From: an uncultured Proteiniphilum sp.
Lineage (GTDB): Bacteria > Bacteroidota > Bacteroidia > Bacteroidales > Dysgonomonadaceae
Assembly (NCBI GenBank): GCA_927407015.1
Contig: CAKMJT010000045.1
Location: 16,033 to 80,032 of the forward strand
DNA: 64,000 nt
Direction: 5' to 3'
The notes under the pieces were generated by a model. The model was not told the origin of the DNA. It saw nothing but the letters and a program-made list of their open reading frames with translations, and made no database searches. Shown piece after piece: positions 51,782 to 60,895 of this stretch; positions within the stretch are counted from its first letter, which is position 1; every line of letters begins with the position of its first letter. A program made the translations under genes and the position numbers.

Positions 51782-54700
51782 TTACTTGCATTGCTCGTCG
51801 CAGCTCTGGGTGGTGATGCCCATGGAGAAGCCGTTGCTGTTGTCCAGGTGCACCGATGCGCCGATGGTGAAATCGGCCAGCGTGATGGAGACGCAGGGGC
51901 CGCAACCCACCAGCACGGGGAAGCACTGGCTGGCCGATATCTCCAGGTTCAGGCTCGAGCAGCCGTCGATGTTGTAAAAATGCGTCTGGCTGTTGTAGTC
52001 GCCGCTGATCCCCAGCTGCAGGGCGGCGTTGGCGTTCGCCGAGGTGCAGGTGGCGGGGCAGGAGCCGCTCAGGTAGGCATGGCCCTCCGCCAGCACGCCC
52101 ATGCCGAAGGTGGTCCCCTGACCGAAGATCATGTAGGTGCGTGCGTTGACGCTGACATCCACCCCCGCGGTCACCGCCACCACGCCGTAGTTGTAGTTCA
52201 CCTTCGGCAGTATCTGCCGTGTGAGCCCGGCGGAGAGGAAGAAGCCGCTGAGGCTGGTCTTGAACGACGCAGGCAGGCATACCGCGTTGCCGACCCTGGC
52301 CGACACCTCGGGCGGCATGTTGCTGTAGTTGCCGAACAGGCCGTAGAGGTTGGCCGAGCCGATGCCCGGTATCTCCACCATGCCGAGGGCGTTGAACAGC
52401 CACCCCTGGCTGTCCATCACCGTGTTGACGCTGCCCATCAGCAGCATCCCTCCCAGGTTCATGTCGAGTGAGGCGCTGCCGATGAAGCGGGCGTTGGCCA
52501 GGTCATAGGTGATGGTCAGGCCCGGGAACGAGGGGATGTCGCTCACGCCGATCTGCTGTCCGGTAGCCTGCACGTCGCCGCGCACCTCGAAGTTCATCTT
52601 CTGTCCCGCGTCGATGTTGTTCAGTCCCTTCACCTCACCCTCGAAGCGCAGCACATCCCAGGCATTGGCCACCACGCCGATGCCGCCGACCAAGTTGGCC
52701 AGCTCCTTGCCGATACCCATCGGCAGCCTGCCGCCGCTGTCGATATCGATCTTCGTCTGTGTGGGTGTGTGGTGCAGGGTCACATTCAGTGACGGTAGAT
52801 GTCCCGGCTCCTGCACCGTCCCTTTGGCGGTGAAGAGCCCGTCGGTGAGCCTGTAGTCCTGCGTGAGATCGTAGATCACGTTATGGTGCGTGAAGAAGAA
52901 GGCATCCATATCCATCATGTCGAAGGCGATGTGGCTGCCCTCCTTAAAGAATCCCATGGCTCCCGACGGCTTCAGGTAGTGCGGTATGCCGAAGTCGTAG
53001 GTCCCCTTCAGCTTCAGCGAGGTGGGGGTGACATACATCTGCGTGGAGGGGTAGGGGGTGAAGTCCACCACGTTGTAGAGGCGGAAGGTGTGGCTGTTGA
53101 GTGCCAGGATGCTCTCCCCCTCGCTGTTGATATCCACCGTGGTGAACTCGATCCGGTCCGCCGGGGCGACACCCGGCATCCCCTGCAGCGTGGCCACCGT
53201 GGTCTGTCCCGCATCGGGTGTGGCATAGAGGCTCCAGCCCGAGACGCCGTCGTGCAGGTATTTGTATACCAGTCCCTTTTTTGTCGTGTGGATGGCCAGC
53301 TCCTTCACGCCCAGCAGCTGCACGCTCTCCAGGTGGACGATGGCCTTGTCGGTCACCAGCGCCTGTGTGGTCAGCCCCAGGTGCTCTATCTTCACATCCA
53401 TGCCGGTGGAGAGCGTCGCCTCGCTTATACTGACACCTTCATTGGTCACTGACCAGCTGTTGCACTTCAGCGTCCATGACCCCATCTTCAGCGAGAAAGG
53501 CTGCTGGCCGACGTTGGTCAGGCCCTGTTTCGATATCCGGATGGTGCCTGCATCCAGTTCGATGTTGGAGGGGTTGATGTTGGCGATGGCCGCCTTCAGC
53601 GTCGTGCGCAGCGACAGGCCGTTTTTGTCGAAATAGGACTCCGTCGGCTGCACCAGGGCTTTATTCTCAAAGCCGCCGATGCTGTAGGCCAGCGTCTCGT
53701 GCTGCCCGTCGGTCAGGTAGAAGCCGCCGCTGCCCATGGTTGTCGTGCTGATCGCCCCCGCGCTGCGGAAGATGGTCAGCCGTGTCTCCTTCGTGCCGGG
53801 CGATGCCGCCAGGAACAGGTCCGGCAGCGTGTAGCCGGAACCCCCGAAGTTGGCGTTGAGGGTCGTGTTGCCCCCCGCCTCATTGATCTGTACGCCCGCT
53901 TTCATCTCACCCTGCCCGTTTTCCTTGTCGTAGAGGTCGAGCTTCAGTCCCGTGTCATCGGTGATCACCGCCTTGTAATCGCCCGGCAGGGTGACGGTGA
54001 GGTTGTTCTTATCGGTCACGAAGGGTAGTGTGGCGGGCAGCAGCAGCTCGTCGCCGCTGCTGTTCTTCACGCCGCTCTTTGCCATCTTCACGTTGCTGAT
54101 ATCGATCTTCTGCTCGCCGAAGTGGCTGTTGGCCGGCAGCGTGATGGTGCCGGTGAGCAGCACCGAGCCGTCCGCCTGATCGTCGAAGCCGGTGGGTGCG
54201 AAGGGGAACCCCAGGAAGGTGGAGAGGTCCACCCCGTCCACCGACTGCATGTGGAAGTCCTCCGTCTGACAGGTCGTGCCGGCCTTGGCGATGAGGTACT
54301 GGTCGTTCTGGTAGCCCACCTGGCTGTTGCCCGCCTTATCGGTGCTCACCTGCAGCCTGAAGGGCCTACCAGCGGGCAGGTTGGAGAGGCTGTACTTCCC
54401 TGCGGCGTCGGTCGTCGTGGCGAGGGTGTAGGCTTCCGCCTCACCCGTGATGGTAGCCGTCACGTCGATGCCGCCCTGCGGCTGGTTGTTCCCTTCACCC
54501 AGGTAGACGGTGCCCGTGAGGCAGCTGCCCTCCTCCAGCACCACCCGCAGGAGGGTGCCCATATAATCTTTGGCATAGGGTATATCCACCTCCCTGATCA
54601 CCTTGGGGAAGTGCTCCGCGGCACCGGGCGTGTTGGTCAGCACCACCCTGAAGCGGTCGCCTTGGCCCCCCTCGAAAGCGAAGTCAGCCACACCGTCGGT

Positions 54701-57700
54701 ACCGGTGATGAGATGATATTCCTGCGACTCCTGCTGCAGCAGCTGCGCGGCGCCGATGGCGGGCGTCGCTGCGGACACCTGGCCCGATGCACTTTTCTCC
54801 GTCAGCTTGCTTTTGGATGACTGTCCCGATGGCGGTGCCTGCGGCGATGAAGGGATATGGATCTTCCGGGCGACCACACCCTGTGTGATCGTCACCGTTC
54901 CCTGTTGGGCTGATCCCTGTTGGGCTGATCCCTGCGGGAGCGTACCCTGTGTGAGTGCACCCTGCGGAAGGGTTGTCTTGGGCACCGCCCCCGGCAGCAG
55001 TCCGCCGGTGGTACCGCCTGCGGACGATCCTCCCGGCAGGCTGCCGTAGTCCGTCTTCCAGCTGGCCGGCACGTCGGGCAGCGAGACCACGATCCCTTCC
55101 CGGTAGTCGTTTTTGGCCCACACCTCCACGCGCAGCCTTCTGGTTTTGCGGTATAGTTCGAAGTGGTAGACATTATTGTCCTTGTTGAGCTGCACGTTCA
55201 CCGTGTCGGTGATATAGCCGGCGCGGGATACCTCCACGGCTCGCAGGCCGCCCAGCTTGCGGGCTTCGATGGTGTAGTTCCCGTCGTTGCCGGTGGTCGA
55301 TACCTTCGACATCTCACCCAGTATCTTCACCGCCGCGTTGGGCAGCGGCTCGCGTGTCTCGGCGTCGATCACCGTACCGGTGAAGAGAGCGCCGTAGCGC
55401 AGGGTGATCAGCATCTCAAACCGTTCACCCATCTTCAGCGGATTGCCGTTCTTGACCGTGAAGGTGGTGTCGGCAAAGCCGGCTGTCTTCACGGTCACTG
55501 TCCGCTCGGGACCGACGATCTGCGTGGGTGATGACGACAGCTCCACGGCCGCATCCCGGTGTTCGTAGATGCCTGTGTCGTAGAGCGCCATGGGGGTGGA
55601 GACCACCTTGTTGCCCTGTACCACCTGGAAGGTGGAGGGCGATGCCATCGCGTGCCCGTCGGCATATTTCTCCGTCTGCGTCACCTGTGCCGACTGCTCC
55701 AGCTTCTTCAGCCCGTCCGGCTCCTGCAGGATCACCCGCAGCGAGGGGTACTGCACCTTCAGCGCCACCTCCAGGTCGAAGCCGTCGGCGATGCTGCTGT
55801 AGGAGGAGGTGAAGTAGCTGTATGCCGACCGGTTGTCGCGCATCGACTGGTAGCCGGGGGTGCTCATATCGATATTGGGCATGCCACCCGGCCCGGGGGC
55901 CGATGATTGATCCGCCTTCAGCAGCTCCGCGAAGTCGATCCGCAGCGGCGCGTCGCTCTCATAGTTGTAGTCCTGGGTATTGTTCACAAAGAGGTAGTAC
56001 TGGTAGGTGGGGTTGTCGCTGAGCACCAGCGAGGCGATCTCCGCCACCCCGTTTTGGTCGGTCAGCCCCTTGCCCACGCACTCCATAGCTGCCACCGGCG
56101 CGGGGAAGTTGTCCGTCTTGTCGGGCGTCACATCCCCCGCGGGGAAGATGGGCGGGTAGTCGAAGTTGATCTTCCGGAAGAGGAAGACGTTCATGTTGGC
56201 CAGCTCCTCCTTCGCGTTGATGGTCAGGTTGCTGGTCTCGCCAATCACCTTCACGTTCAGGTCGATGGTGCGCACCAGCGACACCACCTCGCCCACATCT
56301 TTTGTCTCGCTGCCCTTCACCTCGAAGAAGTATTTCGTATCCTGGTCCGGGTTCAGGTAATAGCGGGCATGCTCTCCCTCAATCTCGATGGCGTAGCCCT
56401 CATATAGCTGGCAGGCGTTGTCGCCACTGACCGCCGACGCCGCAGTAATCTCTCCCGGGTTGGGGCCTCCCCTGCCGGGGCGGTAGCCATTATCGGCATA
56501 GAACCAGTCGTCCGTTTCAGCGGGATAGCCGTTCCGTTGCGCCACCTTTGTAGCACAATCCGTGTTCTCCAGCGGCTCCCCCTTGCTGTTGGAGAGGAAG
56601 GAGAAGGAGAACTCACCGTTGTCGCCCGTCGTGGTCGTGCCCACCACCCCGCCGTCACGGTAGGGGAGGTCGGTCCGGTGCTCCCGGCTCATCTGTTCGT
56701 TCACCGTCCCGTCGGCATGGCGCACGAAGTACTTCGTCATCAGCCTGAGCTTCGCTTTCGCCAGGGGACGCTTCTGACTGTCGTCTTTGTATTGATAGAC
56801 CAGCCGTCCCTTCAGCGTGCTGAACGACATGGCCGCGGGTGTGATCTTCTGGTTGAGGCTCAGGTTGAGGCCCGGCATGCCCGTGTTGACGCCGCCGGGC
56901 AGCGTGCCGCTCATCGGCTTCTGCTCCTCCGGCTGATAGGTGAAGAGGTTCACCTCGCTGTAGCCCCTGTTGCGGAAGGCGGTGGACCCCATCGGATCGA
57001 CGGCCGCCACCACGAAGGCATAGCTCCGTCCCTCCCTTAGCGGCGGGTTGGCAGCCGTGTAGAGGTAGGTGTTGCCCGTGACGGTCGTCTCGAAGAAGGC
57101 GGGGTAGCCCGTCGACCGGATCAGCTCCTGGTAGTTGCCGCCGCCCTCCGCCAGCTCGATGATCTTCAGCTTGTACTGTGTCTGTAGGGGCGCGTTGGCC
57201 GGCCTCGTCCAGGTGAAGACCACGTTCTTTGCCTCGGGCGTGCGCAGGGAGGCCTGGTGCATCGGGCTGATGATCATCGGCGCTTCCACCGAGGAGACGT
57301 TGAAGATGTTGCTGCAGGAGGAGGTGATCGACTCTCCGCTGTTGAAGTCGATGATATCGAAGCAGAGGGTGTAGCTCCCCTCCGGCAGTCCGTTCTGCTG
57401 CACCTCCTGCCGTGTGGTCCCCTGGTACGTGAGCTGCAGCTCAGGGAAGGCCTGCAGGATATCCTGATAGGTCAGCGTGTAGGGAGAGAAGACGGGCAAG
57501 CCTGTCGGCGTGTTCACCGGTGCCAGCACGATGGGTGCCGCCGGCTTGTAGTTGGCGCCGGTGCGGATGATTACCGACTCGTCGGTGCTGATGATGCTGC
57601 CGCGGAGGTATATCTCGAAGCGGGGCCGGTCGACGCCCGTGACGGTGATGATGCTGCTGATCTTTCCCGGTGCGGCAATGTAGTCCGACAGCCTGTTGGT

Positions 57701-57820
57701 GTAGGGGGGCATCACGGTGACCGTCTGCGAGAGCTGTGCCGCCGCCCCCGTGGCAGCAAGCAGCAACGCCCACACTAGTAGCAGGCGTGTGCGTGGAATG
57801 ATTTTAGAAGCTGTACACAT
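51782..57820 (-). CDS. Giant TANFOR-like surface protein (2012 aa)
   Basis: It starts with a signal peptide (MCTASKIIPRTRLLLVWALL, ending GAAAQ). The N-terminal region (YIAAPGKISSIITVTGVDRP, SYTLCFDIIDFNSGESITSS) is TANFOR-like, followed by FN3-like domains, carboxypeptidase-regulatory-type folds (GTVIDAETREPLPNAAVKIL, GTVYLGEGNNQPQGGIDVTA), a low-complexity linker rich in LPQG and QQG (about residues 950-980), and a long beta-rich C-terminal half that ends with Cys-containing segments (GSCPATCTSANANAALQLGI). No membrane helix or sorting domain is obvious. It overlaps the barrel gene by 17 bp, suggesting coupling; the pair may form a surface-anchored complex. Function unknown. Confidence 0.7.
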   Translation of the reverse strand: MCTASKIIPRTRLLLVWALLLAATGAAAQLSQTVTVMPPYTNRLSDYIAAPGKISSIITVTGVDRPRFEIYLRGSIISTDESVIIRTGANYKPAAPIVLAPVNTPTGLPVFSPYTLTYQDILQAFPELQLTYQGTTRQEVQQNGLPEGSYTLCFDIIDFNSGESITSSCSNIFNVSSVEAPMIISPMHQASLRTPEAKNVVFTWTRPANAPLQTQYKLKIIELAEGGGNYQELIRSTGYPAFFETTVTGNTYLYTAANPPLREGRSYAFVVAAVDPMGSTAFRNRGYSEVNLFTYQPEEQKPMSGTLPGGVNTGMPGLNLSLNQKITPAAMSFSTLKGRLVYQYKDDSQKRPLAKAKLRLMTKYFVRHADGTVNEQMSREHRTDLPYRDGGVVGTTTTGDNGEFSFSFLSNSKGEPLENTDCATKVAQRNGYPAETDDWFYADNGYRPGRGGPNPGEITAASAVSGDNACQLYEGYAIEIEGEHARYYLNPDQDTKYFFEVKGSETKDVGEVVSLVRTIDLNVKVIGETSNLTINAKEELANMNVFLFRKINFDYPPIFPAGDVTPDKTDNFPAPVAAMECVGKGLTDQNGVAEIASLVLSDNPTYQYYLFVNNTQDYNYESDAPLRIDFAELLKADQSSAPGPGGMPNIDMSTPGYQSMRDNRSAYSYFTSSYSSIADGFDLEVALKVQYPSLRVILQEPDGLKKLEQSAQVTQTEKYADGHAMASPSTFQVVQGNKVVSTPMALYDTGIYEHRDAAVELSSSPTQIVGPERTVTVKTAGFADTTFTVKNGNPLKMGERFEMLITLRYGALFTGTVIDAETREPLPNAAVKILGEMSKVSTTGNDGNYTIEARKLGGLRAVEVSRAGYITDTVNVQLNKDNNVYHFELYRKTRRLRVEVWAKNDYREGIVVSLPDVPASWKTDYGSLPGGSSAGGTTGGLLPGAVPKTTLPQGALTQGTLPQGSAQQGSAQQGTVTITQGVVARKIHIPSSPQAPPSGQSSKSKLTEKSASGQVSAATPAIGAAQLLQQESQEYHLITGTDGVADFAFEGGQGDRFRVVLTNTPGAAEHFPKVIREVDIPYAKDYMGTLLRVVLEEGSCLTGTVYLGEGNNQPQGGIDVTATITGEAEAYTLATTTDAAGKYSLSNLPAGRPFRLQVSTDKAGNSQVGYQNDQYLIAKAGTTCQTEDFHMQSVDGVDLSTFLGFPFAPTGFDDQADGSVLLTGTITLPANSHFGEQKIDISNVKMAKSGVKNSSGDELLLPATLPFVTDKNNLTVTLPGDYKAVITDDTGLKLDLYDKENGQGEMKAGVQINEAGGNTTLNANFGGSGYTLPDLFLAASPGTKETRLTIFRSAGAISTTTMGSGGFYLTDGQHETLAYSIGGFENKALVQPTESYFDKNGLSLRTTLKAAIANINPSNIELDAGTIRISKQGLTNVGQQPFSLKMGSWTLKCNSWSVTNEGVSISEATLSTGMDVKIEHLGLTTQALVTDKAIVHLESVQLLGVKELAIHTTKKGLVYKYLHDGVSGWSLYATPDAGQTTVATLQGMPGVAPADRIEFTTVDINSEGESILALNSHTFRLYNVVDFTPYPSTQMYVTPTSLKLKGTYDFGIPHYLKPSGAMGFFKEGSHIAFDMMDMDAFFFTHHNVIYDLTQDYRLTDGLFTAKGTVQEPGHLPSLNVTLHHTPTQTKIDIDSGGRLPMGIGKELANLVGGIGVVANAWDVLRFEGEVKGLNNIDAGQKMNFEVRGDVQATGQQIGVSDIPSFPGLTITYDLANARFIGSASLDMNLGGMLLMGSVNTVMDSQGWLFNALGMVEIPGIGSANLYGLFGNYSNMPPEVSARVGNAVCLPASFKTSLSGFFLSAGLTRQILPKVNYNYGVVAVTAGVDVSVNARTYMIFGQGTTFGMGVLAEGHAYLSGSCPATCTSANANAALQLGISGDYNSQTHFYNIDGCSSLNLEISASQCFPVLVGCGPCVSITLADFTIGASVHLDNSNGFSMGITTQSCDEQCK

Positions 57821-59498
57821 AACCGATGTCTCCTCTTATTTCGTGAAACGACGGCACGATGGCCGAGTCGCCGAATGCGTTGTGAATGAAATTCAGATGC
57901 AGGGTAAAAGCGTTGTTGGGCAGGAAGTTGTAGCTGGCGTTCAGGCCCGTGTTGAAGATGGTGCCCTTCTCGTTGTTGAGTGTGTTGAACAGGAAGGAGT
58001 TGTTCCAGTTGAGCGACAGCTTGTCCTTCAGCAGCAGCTTGGCCATGTTGAGCGTGGCGCCCGCCAGCCGGTTGCTGTAGTTCAGGTTGACCATCTCGGT
58101 GTAGTTGAGGCCCGCCGAGATGTTCAGCTTCAGCCGCAGCAGTCCCAGGTTGTAGAGCAGCATGGCGATGTAGGTGTCGGTGTTGGTCTGCTCCTGTGTC
58201 AGCTTGTTGCGGTCGTCCAGCTTCATCCAGTTGAGGTGGAGCATCACCATCTGCGAGCGTGTCTCCGACGAGGTGCTGTAGCGCGGCATCAGCGAGAGGT
58301 TGTGGTTCACCTGGAAGATCTTCAGGCTGTCGTTGGCGGCCTGTTTGATCGCTTTCTGGCTGGTGGAGAAGTTGCTGTAGGAGGCATCCACCGCCCAGTG
58401 GTCGTCAATGGCATAGTTTCCCGCGAGTGAGCCGATGGTGCGGCTGGCCCTCTTCGCCTTGCTGCCGCTCAGGTTGTCGCGCTGCAGGCCGAGGGAGCCC
58501 CGCGCGTTGATCTTGTTCTGCAGGAAGGAGGCGGTCTGGCTGAAGGTGTACATCTCCAGGTCGTTGTTGAAGAAGTAGCTCCCCATCGACTGGTAGTCCG
58601 GGTCGATCCTGCGGTACTCGAAGCCGCTGACGGTCGTCGGCGTGAAGCGGTAGCTCAGCCCCGTCTTGAGCGCCTTGTGGTAGGCGCTGCTGTTGTTCAC
58701 GGTGATGAAGTGGCCCGCGAAGCGGAGCATGCCGTCGGTGACCGAGTCGGAGGCGGCTATCAGCCGGTTGTGGGTGTAGAAGCTGACCGAGCCGTCGAAA
58801 TGAAAGAAGAGGCGGGGTGTGATCCTGAACTTCGAGGTCAGGCCGATGGCCAGGTTCTGCGCCGGTGTGGGCTGCCCCTGTTTCGCCAGGCTGTCGGTGA
58901 AGTTTTTCGGGCTGTCGCCGATGCGCAGCAGCGAGAGGTCCACGAAGCGGTCGTCGGTGCCGTAGCCCACCTTGGTGGCCCAGCCGGTGCGGGTCAGCCT
59001 GGGGATGGAGTCCGCCATCGCCAGGTCGTAGTCGTTGTGCTGGTTGAATTTGCCATAGACGGCACCCAGGCGGAACAGTCCGGGACGGGCCTCCACGCCG
59101 GCACCCAGGAAGGTGTAGCCGTTGAGGGTGAACTCCGAGAAGGAGAGGTTGCGGTACCCCAGGTGGAGCGTGAGCCACTTGTAGGTGGGGCTGATGCCGA
59201 ACTGGTTGAACGGCTGGCGGAAGCCCGCCTTGTTGTTGTTGTACCAGGTGAAGGAGAAGGGCATGCTGATGCCGTAGACGGTGATGGTCGCCATGGCGTT
59301 GATGCCGTAGGCAAACGGCGCCTGCCGCTCGGGGATGGCGCCCGAGACGGTGTAGAAGGAGCTGTTCAGCCCGATGCTGCCGTTGATGGCGAAGGGCTTC
59401 AGGCTGCCCATGTCGGAGAGGTCCTGCGCCGCCAGGGGGAGCATCAGCAGTACCATCAGTAACGGCAGGAGCGCTGCGTGCTTTTTTCCATTTTTCAT
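57804..59498 (-). CDS. Outer-membrane beta-barrel protein
   Basis: A 564-aa protein with a signal peptide (MKNGKKHAALLPLLMVLLML, ending PLAAQ) and many alternating amphipathic strands rich in aromatic residues, ending GDIGYVYSF: a terminal Phe is the hallmark of BAM-inserted barrels. Examples of strands are GFRQPFNQFGISPTYKWLTL and HLGYRNLSFSEFTLNGYTFL. No plug or TonB box is seen, so it is not a TonB receptor. It overlaps the TANFOR-like gene and follows the lipoprotein gene by about 86 bp. It may anchor or export the giant protein; this is inferred from coupling only. Confidence 0.75.
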   Translation of the reverse strand: MKNGKKHAALLPLLMVLLMLPLAAQDLSDMGSLKPFAINGSIGLNSSFYTVSGAIPERQAPFAYGINAMATITVYGISMPFSFTWYNNNKAGFRQPFNQFGISPTYKWLTLHLGYRNLSFSEFTLNGYTFLGAGVEARPGLFRLGAVYGKFNQHNDYDLAMADSIPRLTRTGWATKVGYGTDDRFVDLSLLRIGDSPKNFTDSLAKQGQPTPAQNLAIGLTSKFRITPRLFFHFDGSVSFYTHNRLIAASDSVTDGMLRFAGHFITVNNSSAYHKALKTGLSYRFTPTTVSGFEYRRIDPDYQSMGSYFFNNDLEMYTFSQTASFLQNKINARGSLGLQRDNLSGSKAKRASRTIGSLAGNYAIDDHWAVDASYSNFSTSQKAIKQAANDSLKIFQVNHNLSLMPRYSTSSETRSQMVMLHLNWMKLDDRNKLTQEQTNTDTYIAMLLYNLGLLRLKLNISAGLNYTEMVNLNYSNRLAGATLNMAKLLLKDKLSLNWNNSFLFNTLNNEKGTIFNTGLNASYNFLPNNAFTLHLNFIHNAFGDSAIVPSFHEIRGDIGYVYSF

Positions 59499-59584
59499 CG
59501 TGTGTCGAATAAATGATTCAAGTTATTTATGCTCTGTATAGCGCTAAATCCTCTACTGACCCTGTTTTGTGACCCATTTCAAAC

Positions 59585-59950
59585 TTACTGGTTCCTGTAG
59601 TGATATTTGACCGACAGTGTGGGACGGTAAGCCGCTTTCTGTGTTTCATCGCCCGCGAAGATGCTCCACATGGAGCTCGTCAGGGGTGAGGGAGGGGTGA
59701 CGTTGCCGTCGGGCAGGAACTGCAGACGGAACTGGAACTTTGTTGTCGTCGGGTTAGCCTGGTGGAAGCTGTTCAGGAACGAGGTGACCTTCAGCGGGTA
59801 CTCCTTCAGCACGTTATAGCCGTCGTCGTTGGCCAGCGAGATAAAATTCTTGATCTGTGTGACGGTGATGCTGTCCTTCTCGCAGGCTGTGATGAAGAGC
59901 ACTGCCAGCAGGGAGGCCAGGAGGTAGCGGCAGGCATTTTTTGTTCTCAT
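59585..59950 (-). CDS. Small lipoprotein, first gene of the surface operon
   Basis: A 121-aa predicted lipoprotein: MRTKNACRYLLASLLAVLFI then the lipobox ending in TAC (Cys about 23), followed by EKDSITVTQIKNFISLANDD and FQFRLQFLPDGNVTPPSPLT. The family is not recognised. I choose the ATG at 59950 because the promoter and regulator box lie upstream of it, although the frame stays open further. It is the promoter-proximal gene of lipoprotein, barrel, TANFOR-like and FN3 genes. Confidence 0.65.
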   Translation of the reverse strand: MRTKNACRYLLASLLAVLFITACEKDSITVTQIKNFISLANDDGYNVLKEYPLKVTSFLNSFHQANPTTTKFQFRLQFLPDGNVTPPSPLTSSMWSIFAGDETQKAAYRPTLSVKYHYRNQ

Positions 59951-59985
59951 AAGGAAACTTTTTTTGGTGTGAATAATGTACACCA

Positions 59986-60037
59986 CAAAAATAGCCTTCC
60001 GGGGAATGCGCGTCAATCATATATAGGTATGGTTTTG
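59986..60037 (-). promoter_or_regulatory. Surface-operon promoter with shared regulator box
   Basis: On the minus strand TTG, a 20-bp spacer and TATTTTTG (59986-59993) form the promoter. Directly upstream of and overlapping the -33 TTG (60014-60016) is a box reading AAAACCATAC, five bases, then ATATGATTGACG. The same layout stands before the response-regulator gene (60868-60895). Confidence 0.7.
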
Positions 60038-60177
60038 AGGGGAGGAGCTGACTGTAGGAATGTCGGGTCGGGAGGCCGATGGTGTTGGAATGAAAGGTGT
60101 GAAATCCGGAAGAAAGGGTCGAAGGAAGAAGAAACAGCGGATTGGGAAGAGGAGCCGGTTGGGCAGAAGCGGAGGGG

Positions 60178-60819
60178 TCAGATCAGCCGTTCCTTGATGG
60201 CCTTGATCACCGCTTCCGACTTGGAGTTGACCGCCAGCTTGCGGTAGATGCTGTTGATGTGGCAGCGCACCGTGCCCATGGAGATGCAGCAGTGGTCGCC
60301 GATCATCTTGTAGCTGTCGCCCTCCACCAGGCGGCGGAGTATCTCCAGCTCGCGTTCCGAGAGGGTGTAGGCATTCGGTTTGCCCGACTCGGGGTGGGTG
60401 AAGAACTCCAGCACCTTGCGGGCGATCTCTCCCGACATGGGTGAGCCGCCGTTGGCCAGCTCGGTGATGGCCTCGATGATCTGTATGGCGGTCGATTTCT
60501 TGAGGAGGTATCCGGTGGCGCCGGCGCGCAGGGCGTCGAAGATCTTGTCGCGGTCCTCGAAGACGGTCAGCATCATCACGTTGATCTCAGGGTACCTGTC
60601 CTTCACCAGGCGCGTGGCATCGATGCCCGAGATGCCCGGCATGTCGATGTCCATCAGGATCACGTTGGGGTGGTGCTCCGCGCACTGCTCCAGGATATGG
60701 CTGCAGTCGGGCCATGCCCCCGCGAACGACAGCAGGCCCGACACCCTGATCAGGTGTGACAGGCTCTCGCGCAGGGCGTTGTTGTCCTCGTAGATGGCGA
60801 CCTGAATCTCTAGCTGCAT
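60178..60819 (-). CDS. NarL/LuxR-family response regulator
   Basis: A 213-aa two-component regulator. The receiver domain has the acidic pair in VAIYEDNNALRE, the phospho-acceptor Asp in NVILMDIDMPGISG and the conserved Lys in GYLLKKS. The output domain is a LuxR-type HTH, LSERELEILRRLVEGDSYKM then GTVRCHINSIYRKL. It is encoded 63 bp after the sensor kinase in the same direction, but has its own promoter with an inverted-repeat box that also occurs before the surface operon. Likely phosphorylated by the adjacent kinase; self-activation is inferred. Confidence 0.92.
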   Translation of the reverse strand: MQLEIQVAIYEDNNALRESLSHLIRVSGLLSFAGAWPDCSHILEQCAEHHPNVILMDIDMPGISGIDATRLVKDRYPEINVMMLTVFEDRDKIFDALRAGATGYLLKKSTAIQIIEAITELANGGSPMSGEIARKVLEFFTHPESGKPNAYTLSERELEILRRLVEGDSYKMIGDHCCISMGTVRCHINSIYRKLAVNSKSEAVIKAIKERLI

Positions 60820-60836
60820 AGTAGAAGCCGTTATTT

Positions 60837-60895
60837 ATCCTGCAATGTTACCTTTTTCTGGGACAGCCGTCAATCATATGTTCATATGATTTTCA
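60837..60895 (-). promoter_or_regulatory. Response-regulator promoter with inverted-repeat box
   Basis: On the minus strand TTG, 20-bp spacer and TAACATTG lie before the regulator start. Just upstream is AATCATATG and its inverse (60872-60891, 2-bp centre), reading on the minus strand AAAATCATAT, GAAC, then ATATGATTGACG. The last 12 bases and the leading AAAA(T/C)CATA match the surface-operon box. The box overlaps the stop codon of the kinase gene. Confidence 0.7.
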
